Shown here: in pieces, positions 8,554 through 21,000 of the stretch
How positions within the stretch are numbered: position 1 is the stretch's first letter
How the letters are laid out: every line of letters begins with the position of its first letter
Notes under the pieces: generated by a model
Databases searched by the model: none
Seen by the model: the letters and a program-made list of their open reading frames with translations, nothing else
What the model was told of the DNA's origin: nothing
Assembly (NCBI GenBank): GCA_030268105.1
Contig: BSDZ01000078.1
Span: 1 to 64,000, forward strand
Length of the DNA: 64,000 nucleotides
Direction: 5' to 3'
From: Volvox africanus
Taxonomy: Eukaryota > Chlorophyta > Chlorophyceae > Chlamydomonadales > Volvocaceae
Program-made: the position numbers and the translations under genes

Positions 8554-11500
8554 CCTTGTCGCTGTCGCCATCACCATCATCATCGCCGGCCCCCTCTCCC
8601 TCCCCCTCCTTGTCTCGCCATCACCATGTCACTGCGACCGTCCCCCTCCCGTCACATTATAGCCGTCTCCCTCCCCGTTGCTGTCCAACTCCCCATCCAC
8701 GTCGCCTAAAACACAATTTCCCATTTTTTTAATTATAACAGTATAGGAATGATCCAAACGTTCTTATTCCAACAACGGAAATCTGAAAATATTTTTAAAG
8801 ACATATATAATTCCTTGATGAAAACCTGCATAATGTTTAATTATAAAATTGTAAAAGTATAACCCTACATCATTCCGCAATCCCCCTCCCCCCTCCCTGT
8901 TGCCACCCCCATGCTGTCACATTATCCCCCTCTCCATCGAAATTATTGCCGTCATATCCGCTGTCAACGTAACGCTCTCCCCCTCCCCCTCCCTGTCACC
9001 GTAGCCATCACTGTAGTAGTCCCCGTCCCCGTCACCATCCCTCACTGTCAGCGTTACCATAATTGCCGTCCCCGTCACTGTCAATGGCCACGTCGCCATT
9101 GCCGTGCCCCTCCCCCCTATGTCGTCGCCATCCTTGTCGTCGTCGCCATCCACTGCCACCCTCTCCGGAGTGCCGCATCCAGCACCAACACCAGCTCCAG
9201 CACCAGTGCCCGCGAAATGTGTGCCAGCACACGGACGCCCCCTTCTACCGCACGCGGGAAACATGGAAGAATGTGGCGTGGGCCGCGTGCTGGGGGAAGG
9301 GGGAAGGGGGCGGCGTGCGTGAGGGAGGGCTGCAGGGGCCTCATGAGGGGGAGGGTTGGTCCGTGTGTTGGCGTGGGAAGGGATAAAAGCCCTGGCGCGG
9401 ATTAAGGGGGCGGCGGCAGGAAGACTGTGGGGACGACATGCGTGGGAAGGGAGCGGGGCCTGCAAGAGGGGAAATAGGCCGGCAAAGGCGTGCGGAAGAG
9501 GAAGGGGGCACCGGCCGCGTGCAGGGGAAGGAGGGACGGCAGCGTGCGTGTGGGAAGGGAGAAGACACGGCGTGCGTGGAAAACAGGTGGAGGCGCCGAG
9601 TGATGTACAAGGGGGCGGGGGCGCCCTTTTTCCCCGCACGCCGCTTGAGACCCCTTCCCCCACACACCACCCCCATACCCCGCACGCTATACCCACGACC
9701 GCCCACGACCGCCTCCCCTGTTTCCCTCGCAGACCGCCCCTTTCCCCCTCCGCACCCGCCCCGGGCCCCGTCAAGCCTCGCCTGTCCCCGTCCCTCTCCT
9801 TGTCCCCGTTTGGCCATACCTGCGTCTGTTGCCAGCACACATTGCAGATTGCCCCATATGCACCTGCATAGGCGCCAAGATGGGGACAACAAAAGCATAT
9901 GCCACACGTCTGGCATCTTACAACATGCAAAACCCCGTTACATTACCCCCCTGCTGTTACGGTAAGAAACCCTGCCCACGCGCTCCGCCCCTTTCCCCTT
10001 TTTGGGCCCCTCCCCAGTCCCCGTCCCCTTGCCCTCTCCCCGCCCCTCTCCCCGTCCCCCGTTCGGCCCTACTACCTGCGTGTGTTTTTACCAACAGCGC
10101 ACATTGCAGATTGTTCCAATGCACCTGCATGCGCCAAGATGGGGGCACCAAAAGCACGTTCCAAACGTCACGCATTTTAGAGCACGCCAAAACAGGTAAC
10201 ATCATCGTACCATAGTGCCCACTTACATCCCAGTCCCCCGTCCACGCACCCTTCCCCAGCACGCCACGCCCACTGCGCGGCATGCCACCCCACCCTCCCT
10301 TGCACAGCACGCCTCTCACGCTTCCACCACCGCACGCCGCCCCCGCCCCTTTCCACGCCAGTGATCCCCGCCCCCTTTTCCCGCCTCCCTCCCCTCCATC
10401 ATATCCCCGTGGTGTTCTCATCCCGTGGTCAATCTCATATCTCATCCCTTGTCGCTGTCGCCATCACCATCATCATCGCCGGCCCCCTCTCCCTCCCCCT
10501 CCTTGTCTCGCCATCACCATGTCACTGCGACCGTCCCCCTCCCGTCGCATTATAGCCGTCTCCCTCCCCGTTGCTGTCCAACTCCCCGTCCACGTCGCCT
10601 AAAACACAATTTCCCATTTTTTTAATTATAACAGTATAGGAATGATCCAAACGTTCTTATTCCAACAATGGAAATCTGAAAATATTTTTAAAGACATATA
10701 TAATTCCTTGATGAAAACCTGCATAATGTTTAATTATAAAATTGTAAAAGTATAACCCTACATCATTCCGTCATCCCCCTCCCCCCTCCCTGTTGCCACC
10801 CCCATGCTGTCACATTGTCCCCCTCTCCATCGAAATTATTGCCGTCATATCCGCTGTCAACGTAACGCTCTCCCCCTCCCCCTCCCTGTCGCCGTAGCCA
10901 TCACTGTAGCAGTCCCCGTCCCCGTCACCATCCCTCCCTGTCAGCGTTACCATAATTGCCGTCCCCGTCACTGTCAATGGCCGCGTCGCCATTGCCGTGC
11001 CCTTTTTCCCCGCACGCCGCTTGAGACCCCTTCCCCCACACACCGCCCCCATACCCCGCACGCTATACCCACGACCGCCCACGACCGCCTCCCCTGTTTC
11101 CCTCGCAGACCGCCCCTTTCCCCCTCCGCACCCGCCCCGGGCCCCGTCAAGCCTCGCCTGTCCCCGTCCCTCTCCTTGTCCCCCGTTTGGCCATACCTGC
11201 GTCTGTTGCCAGCACACATTGCAGATTGCCCCATATGCACCTGCATAGGCGCCAAGATGGGGACAACAAAAGCATATGCCACACGTCTGGCATCTTACAA
11301 CATGCAAAACCCCGTTACATTACCCCCCTGCTGTTACGGTAAAAACCCCTGCCCACGCGCTCCGCCCCTTTCCCCTTTTTGGGCCCCTCCCCAGTCCCCG
11401 TCCCCTTGCCCTCTCCCCGCCCCTCTCCCCGTCCCCCGTTCGGCCCTACTACCTGCGTGTGTTTTTACCAACAGCGCACATTGCAGATTGTTCCAATGCA

Positions 11501-14438
11501 CCTGCATGCGCCAAGATGGGGGCACCAAAAGCACGTTCCAAACGTCACGCATTTTAGAGCACGCCAAAACAGGTAACATCATCGTACCATAGTGCCCACT
11601 TACATCCCAGTCCCCCGTCCACGCACCCTTCCCCAGCACGCCACGCCCACTGCGCGGCATGCCACCCCACCCTCCCTTGCACAGCACGCCTCTCACGCTT
11701 CCACCACCGCACGCCGCCCCCGCCCCTTTCCACGCCAGTGATCCCCGCCCCCTTTTCCCGCCTCCCTCCCCTCCATCATATCCCCGTGGTGTTCTCATCC
11801 CGTGGTCAATCTCATATCTCATCCCTTGTCGCTGTCGCCATCACCATCATCATCGCCGGCCCCCTCTCCCTCCCCCTCCTTGTCTCGCCATCACCATGTC
11901 ACTGCGACCGTCCCCCTCCCGTCGCATTATAGCCGTCTCCCTCCCCGTTGCTGTCCAACTCCCCGTCCACGTCGCCTAAAACACAATTTCCCATTTTTTT
12001 AATTATAACAGTATAGGAATGATCCAAACGTTCTTATTCCAACAATGGAAATCTGAAAATATTTTTAAAGACATATATAATTCCTTGATGAAAACCTGCA
12101 TAATGTTTAATTATAAAATTGTAAAAGTATAACCCTACATCATTCCGTCATCCCCCTCCCCCCTCCCTGTTGCCACCCCCATGCTGTCACATTGTCCCCC
12201 TCTCCATCGAAATTATTGCCGTCATATCCGCTGTCAACGTAACGCTCTCCCCCTCCCCCTCCCTGTCGCCGTAGCCATCACTGTAGCAGTCCCCGTCCCC
12301 GTCACCATCCCTCCCTGTCAGCGTTACCATAATTGCCGTCCCCGTCACTGTCAATGGCCGCGTCGCCATTGCCGTGCCCTTTTTCCCCGCACGCCGCTTG
12401 AGACCCCTTCCCCCACACACCGCCCCCATACCCCGCACGCTATACCCACGACCGCCCACGACCGCCTCCCCTGTTTCCCTCGCAGACCGCCCCTTTCCCC
12501 CTCCGCACCCGCCCCGGGCCCCGTCAAGCCTCGCCTGTCCCCGTCCCTCTCCTTGTCCCCCGTTTGGCCATACCTGCGTCTGTTGCCAGCACACATTGCA
12601 GATTGCCCCATATGCACCTGCATAGGCGCCAAGATGGGGACAACAAAAGCATATGCCACACGTCTGGCATCTTACAACATGCAAAACCCCGTTACATTAC
12701 CCCCCTGCTGTTACGGTAAAAACCCCTGCCCACGCGCTCCGCCCCTTTCCCCTTTTTGGGCCCCTCCCCAGTCCCCGTCCCCTTGCCCTCTCCCCGCCCC
12801 TCTCCCCGTCCCCCGTTCGGCCCTACTACCTGCGTGTGTTTTTACCAACAGCGCACATTGCAGATTGTTCCAATGCACCTGCATGCGCCAAGATGGGGGC
12901 ACCAAAAGCACGTTCCAAACGTCACGCATTTTAGAGCACGCCAAAACAGGTAACATCATCGTACCATAGTGCCCACTTACATCCCAGTCCCCCGTCCACG
13001 CACCCTTCCCCAGCACGCCACGCCCACTGCGCGGCATGCCACCCCACCCTCCCTTGCACAGCACGCCTCTCACGCTTCCACCACCGCACGCCGCCCCCGC
13101 CCCTTTCCACGCCAGTGATCCCCGCCCCCTTTTCCCGCCTCCCTCCCCTCCATCATATCCCCGTGGTGTTCTCATCCCGTGGTCAATCTCATATCTCATC
13201 CCTTGTCGCTGTCGCCATCACCATCATCATCGCCGGCCCCCTCTCCCTCCCCCTCCTTGTCTCGCCATCACCATGTCACTGCGACCGTCCCCCTCCAGTC
13301 GCATTATAGCCGTCTCCCTCCCCGTTGCTGTCCAACTCCCCGTCCACGTCGCCTAAAACACAATTTCCCATTTTTTTAATTATAACAGTATAGGAATGAT
13401 CCAAACGTTCTTATTCCAACAATGGAAATCTGAAAATATTTTTAAAGACATATATAATTCCTTGATGAAAACCTGCATAATGTTTAATTATAAAATTGTA
13501 AAAGTATAACCCTACATCATTCCGTCATCCCCCTCCCCCCTCCCTGTTGCCACCCCCATGCTGTCACATTGTCCCCCTCTCCATCGAAATTATTGCCGTC
13601 ATATCCGCTGTCAACGTAACGCTCTCCCCCTCCCCCTCCCTGTCGCCGTAGCCATCACTGTAGCAGTCCCCGTCCCCGTCACCATCCCTCCCTGTCAGCG
13701 TTACCATAATTGCCGTCCCCGTCACTGTCAATGGCCGCGTCGCCATTGCCGTGCCCTTTTTCCCCGCACGCCGCTTGAGACCCCTTCCCCCACACACCGC
13801 CCCCATACCCCGCACGCTATACCCACGACCGCCCACGACCGCCTCCCCTGTTTCCCTCGCAGACCGCCCCTTTCCCCCTCCGCACCCGCCCCGGGCCCCG
13901 TCAAGCCTCGCCTGTCCCCGTCCCTCTCCTTGTCCCCCGTTTGGCCATACCTGCGTCTGTTGCCAGCACACATTGCAGATTGCCCCATATGCACCTGCAT
14001 AGGCGCCAAGATGGGGACAACAAAAGCATATGCCACACGTCTGGCATCTTACAACATGCAAAACCCCGTTACATTACCCCCCTGCTGTTACGGTAAAAAC
14101 CCCTGCCCACGCGCTCCGCCCCTTTCCCCTTTTTGGGCCCCTCCCCAGTCCCCGTCCCCTTGCCCTCTCCCCGCCCCTCTCCCCGTCCCCCGTTCGGCCC
14201 TACTACCTGCGTGTGTTTTTACCAACAGCGCACATTGCAGATTGTTCCAATGCACCTGCATGCGCCAAGATGGGGGCACCAAAAGCACGTTCCAAACGTC
14301 ACGCATTTTAGAGCACGCCAAAACAGGTAACATCATCGTACCATAGTGCCCACTTACATCCCAGTCCCCCGTCCACGCACCCTTCCCCAGCACGCCACGC
14401 CCACTGCGCGGCATGCCATCCCACCCTCCCTTGCACAT
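8554..14438 (+). repeat. Tandem array of a 1,377-bp unit (four copies, A-D)
   Basis: Copies begin at 8554 (A), 10447 (B), 11824 (C) and 13201 (D, cut at about 14438). B, C and D are spaced exactly 1,377 bp; B and C look identical, and D shows two single-base differences (near 13302 and 14419). Copy A is 1,893 bp because it carries extra sequence. Each unit has a C/T-rich part of GTCNCC words, an AT-rich island of about 140 bp (ACATATATAATTCC, TTTAATTATAAAATTG), and two related blocks of about 100 bp (CATTGCAGATTG ... CACCTGCAT ... GCCAAGATGGGG) about 260 bp apart. Repeated 262-codon frames (10804, 12181, 13558) are Pro/Cys/His-rich, lack a recognisable domain and overlap an antisense frame, so they are not called as genes. 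Confidence 0.95.
9110..9626. other. 517-bp segment present only in the first 1,377-bp-family unit
   Basis: Aligning copy A with B, C and D shows 517 bases in A that are absent in the others. They are bounded by the 4-base direct repeat GCCC (9106-9109 and 9623-9626). The segment is G-rich on + (GGGGGAAGGGGG-type words), unlike its C-rich surroundings. The simplest reading is a microhomology deletion in an ancestor of B-D; an insertion into A is the alternative. Confidence 0.8.
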
Positions 14439-15091
14439 CTTACATGGAGCTTATTTATTACTTACCGGCAGTGTATTATAAAGCGATCCCTCGCATTCTT
14501 TAGTTCAAGTATCATGCCCCTGCAGGTGCGCACGAGTCGTGGCCAGCGCACGTGACAGCTTTCCAACGCACATGGTGGCTCCAGTGCACGTGCAAGCTTA
14601 AGCGCGTACACGCCCCTTCAGGCGCCACGGCCCCATTTCCACAGCGCCAAGGAGTCGTGCCCGCCGCCATCAGAACAATGTGAGGCGCGCTTGCAGAGCC
14701 ACGAGCAGATCAAGGTCAGAAGAAACACGGAAGGAAAAACAAAGCAAAAATCTTAAGTAGCATTCGCTAAAAGACCAAGCACTTGATGCCCAGTTCTTTA
14801 TTGTTCCGGAAACCTAATAATTATCCTACCAATACAAGATTCTTACAAAACTCTTATAACAGTGAATAATACGCGTATTTGCATCGAAATGTTTAGTCGA
14901 AAGCATAGGCAGTACACTGCCCATTGGACAACAGATTGATACTGCTGTCAAACGTATTTGCAAAGCCATAAACATACATACATATATATAATGTGTTTTA
15001 TATTTGCAGGGGGCGTCATCGATCTTGTTACTAACAATTGTTTGGGTCCTTTGGCGGTTAGGAAAACAGGTTTCGAGGGCAGACGGGTGGA
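14439..15091. other. Unique spacer between repeat fields
   Basis: No supported gene. The 3' part (14958-15090) holds a TATATATA tract and a short open frame that runs into the satellite; the frame is a shadow. Confidence 0.5.
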
Positions 15092-18000
15092 CTACTCCAG
15101 GCCTTGTGAGCGCTCTGAGCGTGTTATAGGCTCAAAAAAATCATCATTCGTGTCCTTAGCCAATACAGATCATTATAAATATTATTGTTTCGTGGTTCTT
15201 GTTGGCAATCGTATGCAAGGGGTTTATAGGTGTGGTACGGATTCCCACACATTGGCTCAGCCCTTGTGAGCGCTCTGAGCGTGTTATAGTCTCAAAAAAA
15301 TCATCATTCGTGTCCTTAGGCAATACAGATCATTACCAATATTATTGTTTTGTGGTTCTTGTTGGCAATCGTATGCAAGGGGTTTATAGGTGTGGTACGG
15401 ATTCTCACACATTGGCCCAGCCCTTGTGAGCGCTCTGAGCGTGTTATAGTCTCAAAAAAATCATCATTCGTGTCCTTAGGCAATACAGATCATTATCAAT
15501 ATTATTGTTTCGTGGTTCTTGTTGGCAATCGTATGCAAGGGGTTTATAGGTGTGGTACGGATTCTCACACATTGGCCCAGCCCTTGTGAGCGCTCTGAGC
15601 GTGTTATAGTCTCAAAAAAATCATCATTCGTGTCCTTAGGCAATACAGATCATTACCAATATTACTGTTTCGTGGTTCTTGTTGGCAATCGTATGCAAGG
15701 GGTTTATAGGTGTGGTACGGATTCTCACACATTGGCCCAGCCCTTGTGAGCGCTCTGAGCGTGTTATAGTCTCAAAAAAATCATCATTCGTGTCCTTAGG
15801 CAATACAGATCATTACCAATATTACTGTTTCGTGGTTCTTGTTGGCAATCGTATGCAAGGGGTTTATAGGTGTGGTACGGATTCTCACACATTGGCCCAG
15901 CCCTTGTGAGCGCTCTGAGCGTGTTATGGTCTCAAAAAAATCATCATTCGTGTCCTTAGGCAATACAGATCATTATCAATATTATTGTTTCGTGGTTCTT
16001 GTTGGCAATCGTATGCAAGGGGTTTATAGGTGTGGTACAGATTCTCACACATTGGCCCAGCCCTTGTGAGCGCTCTGAGCGTGTTATAGTCTCAAAAAAA
16101 TCATAATTCGTGTCCTTAGGCAATACAGATCATTACCAATATTACTGTTTCGTGGTTCTTGTTGGCAATCGTATGCAAGGGGTTTATAGGTGTGGTACGG
16201 ATTCTCACACATTGGCCCAGCCCTTGTGAGCGCTCTGAGCGTGTTATAGTCTCAAAAAAGTCATCATTCGTGTCCTTAGGCAATACAGATAATTATCAAT
16301 ATTACTGTTTCGTGGTTCTTGTTGGCAATCGTATGCAAGGGGTTTATAGGTGTGGTACGGATTCTCACACATTGGCTCAGCCCTTGTGAGCGCTCTGAGC
16401 GTGTTATAGTCTCAAAAAAATCATCATTCGTGTCCTTAGGCAATACAGATCATTACCAATATTATTGTTTCGTGGTTCTTGTTGGCAATCGTATGCAAGG
16501 GGTTTATAGGTGTGGTACGGATTCTCACACATTGGCCCAGCCCTTGTGAGCGCTCTGAGCGTGTTATAGTCTCAAAAAAATCATCATTCGTGTCCTTAGG
16601 CAATACAGATCATTATCAATATTATTGTTTCGTGGTTCTTGTTGGCAATCGTATGCAAGGGGTTTATAGGTGTGGTACGGATTCTCACACATTGGCTCAG
16701 CCCTTGTGAGCGCTCTGAGCGTGTTATAGTCTCAAAAAAATCATCATTCGTGTCCTTAGGTAATACAGATCATTATCAATATTACTGTTTCGTGGTTCTT
16801 GTTGGCAATCGTATGCAAGGGGTTTATAGGTGTGGTACGGATTCTCACACATTGGCCCAGCCCTTGTGAGCGCTCTGAGCGTGTTATAGTCTCAAAAAAA
16901 TCATCATTCGTGTCCTTAGGCAATACAGATCATTACCAATATTACTGTTTCGTGGTTCTTGTTGGCAATCGTATGCAAGGGGTTTATAGGTGTGGTACGG
17001 ATTCTCACACATTGGCCCAGCCCTTGTGAGCGCTCTGAGCGTGTTATGGTCTCAAAAAAATCATCATTCGTGTCCTTAGGCAATACAGTTTATTATCAAT
17101 ATTATTGTTTCGTGGTTCTTGTTGGCAATCGTATGCAGGGGGTTTATAGGTGTGGTACGGATTCTCACACATTGGCTCAGCCCTTGTGAGCGCTCTGAGC
17201 GTGTTATAGTCTCAAAAAAGTCATCATTCGTGTCCTTAGGCAATACAGATAATTATCAATATTATTGTTTCGTGGTTCTTGTTGGCAATCGTATGCAAGG
17301 GGTTTATAGGTGTGGTACGGATTCTCACACATTGGCCCAGCCCTTGTGAGCGCTCTGAGCGTGTTATAGTCTCAAAAAAATCATCATTCGTGTCCTTAGG
17401 CAATACAGATCATTATCAATATTATTGTTTCGTGGTTCTTGTTGGCAATCGTATGCAAGGGGTTTATAGGTGTGGTACGGATTCTCACACATTGGCTCAG
17501 CCCTTGTGAGCGCTCTGAGCGTGTTATAGTCTCAAAAAAAGCATCATTCGTGTCCTTAGGCAATACAGATCATTACCAATATTATTGTTTCGTGGTTCTT
17601 GTTGGCAATCGTATGCAAGGGGTTTATAGGTGTGGTACGGATTCTCACACATTGGCCCAGCCCTTGTGAGCGCTCTGAGCGTGTTATAGTCTCAAAAAAA
17701 TCATCATTCGTGTCCTTAGGCAATACAGATCATTACCAATATTATTGTTTCGTGGTTCTTGTTGGCAATCGTATGCAAGGGGTTTATAGGTGTGGTACGG
17801 ATTCCCACACATTGGCCCAGCCCTTGTGAGCGCTCTGAGCGTGTTATAGTCTCAAAAAATTCATCATTCGTGTCCTTAGGCAATACAGATCATTATCAAT
17901 ATTATTGTTTCGTGGTTCTTGTTGGCAATCGTATGCAAGGGGTTTATAGGTGTGGTACGGATTCTCACACATTGGCTCAGCCCTTGTGAGCGCTCTGAGC

Positions 18001-21000
18001 GTGTTATAGTCTCAAAAAAATCATCATTCGTGTCCTTAGGTAATACAGATCATTACCAATATTATTGTTTCGTGGTTCTTGTTGGCAATCGTATGCAAGG
18101 GGTTTATAGGTGTGGTACGGATTCTCACACATTGGCTCAGCCCTTGTGAGCGCTCTGAGCGTGTTATAGTCTCAAAAACGTCATCATTCGTGTCCTTAGG
18201 CAATACAGATCATTATCAATATTATTGTTTCGTGGTTCTTGTTGGCAATCGTATGCAAGGGGTTTATAGGTGTGGTACGGATTCTCACACATTGGCCCAG
18301 CCCTTGTGAGCGCTCTGAGCGTGTTATAGTCTCAAAAAAATCATCATTCGTGTCCTTAGGCAATACAGATAATTATCAATATTATTGTTTCGTGGTTCTT
18401 GTTGGCAATCGTATGCAAGGGGTTTATAGGTGTGGTACGGATTCTCACACATTGGCTCAGCCCTTGTGAGCGCTCTGAGCGTGTTATAGTCTCAAAAAAA
18501 TCATCATTCGTGTCCTTAGGCAATACAGATCATTATCAATATTATTTTTTCGTGGTTCTTGTTGGCAATCGTATGCAAGGGGTTTATAGGTGTGGTACGG
18601 ATTCCCACACATTGGCCCAGCCCTTGTGAGCGCTCTGAGCGTGTTATAGTCTCAAAAAAATCATCATTCGTGTCCTTAGGCAATACAGATCATTATCAAT
18701 ATTATTGTTTCGTGGTTCTTGTTGGCAATCGTATGCAAGGGGTTTATAGGTGTGGTACGGATTCTCACACATTGGCCCAGCCCTTGTGAGCGCTCTGAGC
18801 GTGTTATAGTCTCAAAAAAAGCATCATTCGTGTCCTTAGACAATACAGATCATTATCAATATTATTGTTTCGTGGTTCTTGTTGGCAATCGTATGCAAGG
18901 GGTTTATAGGTGTGGTACGGATTCTCACACATTGGCTCAGCCCTTGTGAGCGCTCTGAGCGTGTTATAGTCTCAAAAAAATCATCATTCGTGTCCTTAGA
19001 CAATACAGATAATTACCAATATTATTGTTTCGTGGTTCTTGTTGGCAATCGTATGCAAGGGGTTTATAGGTGTGGTACGGATTCCCACACATTGGCCCAG
19101 CCCTTGTGAGCGCTCTGAGCGTGTTATAGTCTCAAAAAAGTCATCATTCGTGTCCTTAGGCAATACAGATCATTATCAATATTATTGTTTCGTGGTTCTT
19201 GTTGGCAATCGTATGCAAGGGGTTTATAGGTGTGGTACGGATTCTCACACATTGGCCCAGCCCTTGTGAGCGCTCTGAGCGTGTTATAGTCTCAAAAAAA
19301 GCATCATTCGTGTCCTTAGACAATACAGATCATTATCAATATTATTGTTTCGTGGTTCTTGTTGGCAATCGTATGCAAGGGGTTTATAGGTGTGGTACGG
19401 ATTCTCACACATTGGCTCAGCCCTTGTGAGCGCTCTGAGCGTGTTATAGTCTCAAAAAAATCATCATTCGTGTCCTTAGACAATACAGATAATTACCAAT
19501 ATTATTGTTTCGTGGTTCTTGTTGGCAATCGTATGCAAGGGGTTTATAGGTGTGGTACGGATTCCCACACATTGGCCCAGCCCTTGTGAGCGCTCTGAGC
19601 GTGTTATAGTCTCAAAAAAATCATCATTCGTGTCCTTAGGCAATACAGATCATTACCAATATTACTGTTTCGTGGTTCTTGTTGGCAATCGTATGCAAGG
19701 GGTTTATAGGTGTGGTACGGATTCTCACACATTGGCCCAGCCCTTGTGAGCGCTCTGAGCGTGTTATGGTCTCAAAAAAATCATCATTCGTGTCCTTAGG
19801 CAATACAGATCATTATCAATATTATTGTTTCGTGGTTCTTGTTGGCAATCGTATGCAAGGGGTTTATAGGTGTGGTACAGATTCTCACACATTGGCCCAG
19901 CCCTTGTGAGCGCTCTGAGCGTGTTATAGTCTCAAAAAAATCATAATTCGTGTCCTTAGGCAATACAGATCATTACCAATATTACTGTTTCGTGGTTCTT
20001 GTTGGCAATCGTATGCAAGGGGTTTATAGGTGTGGTACGGATTCTCACACATTGGCCCAGCCCTTGTGAGCGCTCTGAGCGTGTTATAGTCTCAAAAAAG
20101 TCATCATTCGTGTCCTTAGGCAATACAGATCATTACCAATATTACTGTTTCGTGGTTCTTGTTGGCAATCGTATGCAAGGGGTTTATAGGTGTGGTACGG
20201 ATTCTCACACATTGGCTCAGCCCTTGTGAGCGCTCTGAGCGTGTTATAGTCTCAAAAAAATCATCATTCGTGTCCTTAGGTAATACAGATCATTATCAAT
20301 ATTACTGTTTCGTGGTTCTTGTTGGCAATCGTATGCAAGGGGTTTATAGGTGTGGTACGGATTCTCACACATTGGCCCAGCCCTTGTGAGCGCTCTGAGC
20401 GTGTTATAGTCTCAAAAAAATCATCATTCGTGTCCTTAGGCAATACAGATCATTACCAATATTACTGTTTCGTGGTTCTTGTTGGCAATCGTATGCAAGG
20501 GGTTTATAGGTGTGGTACGGATTCTCACACATTGGCCCAGCCCTTGTGAGCGCTCTGAGCGTGTTATGGTCTCAAAAAAATCATCATTCGTGTCCTTAGG
20601 CAATACAGTTTATTATCAATATTATTGTTTCGTGGTTCTTGTTGGCAATCGTATGCAGGGGGTTTATAGGTGTGGTACGGATTCTCACACATTGGCTCAG
20701 CCCTTGTGAGCGCTCTGAGCGTGTTATAGTCTCAAAAAAGTCATCATTCGTGTCCTTAGGCAATACAGATAATTATCAATATTATTGTTTCGTGGTTCTT
20801 GTTGGCAATCGTATGCAAGGGGTTTATAGGTGTGGTACGGATTCTCACACATTGGCCCAGCCCTTGTGAGCGCTCTGAGCGTGTTATAGTCTCAAAAAAA
20901 TCATCATTCGTGTCCTTAGGCAATACAGATCATTATCAATATTATTGTTTCGTGGTTCTTGTTGGCAATCGTATGCAAGGGGTTTATAGGTGTGGTACGG

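Noticed and set aside
10804..14346. A gene family of 262-codon proteins repeated three times
   Set aside because: Frames are Pro/Cys/His-rich, overlap antisense frames of similar length and follow the 1,377-bp DNA repeat; no domain or splice pattern supports coding.
8554..14438. Exact 1,377-bp copies as certain biological tandem duplication
   Set aside because: Kept as a repeat, but exact copy number is not claimed, because identical units are prone to assembly error and no read evidence is available.
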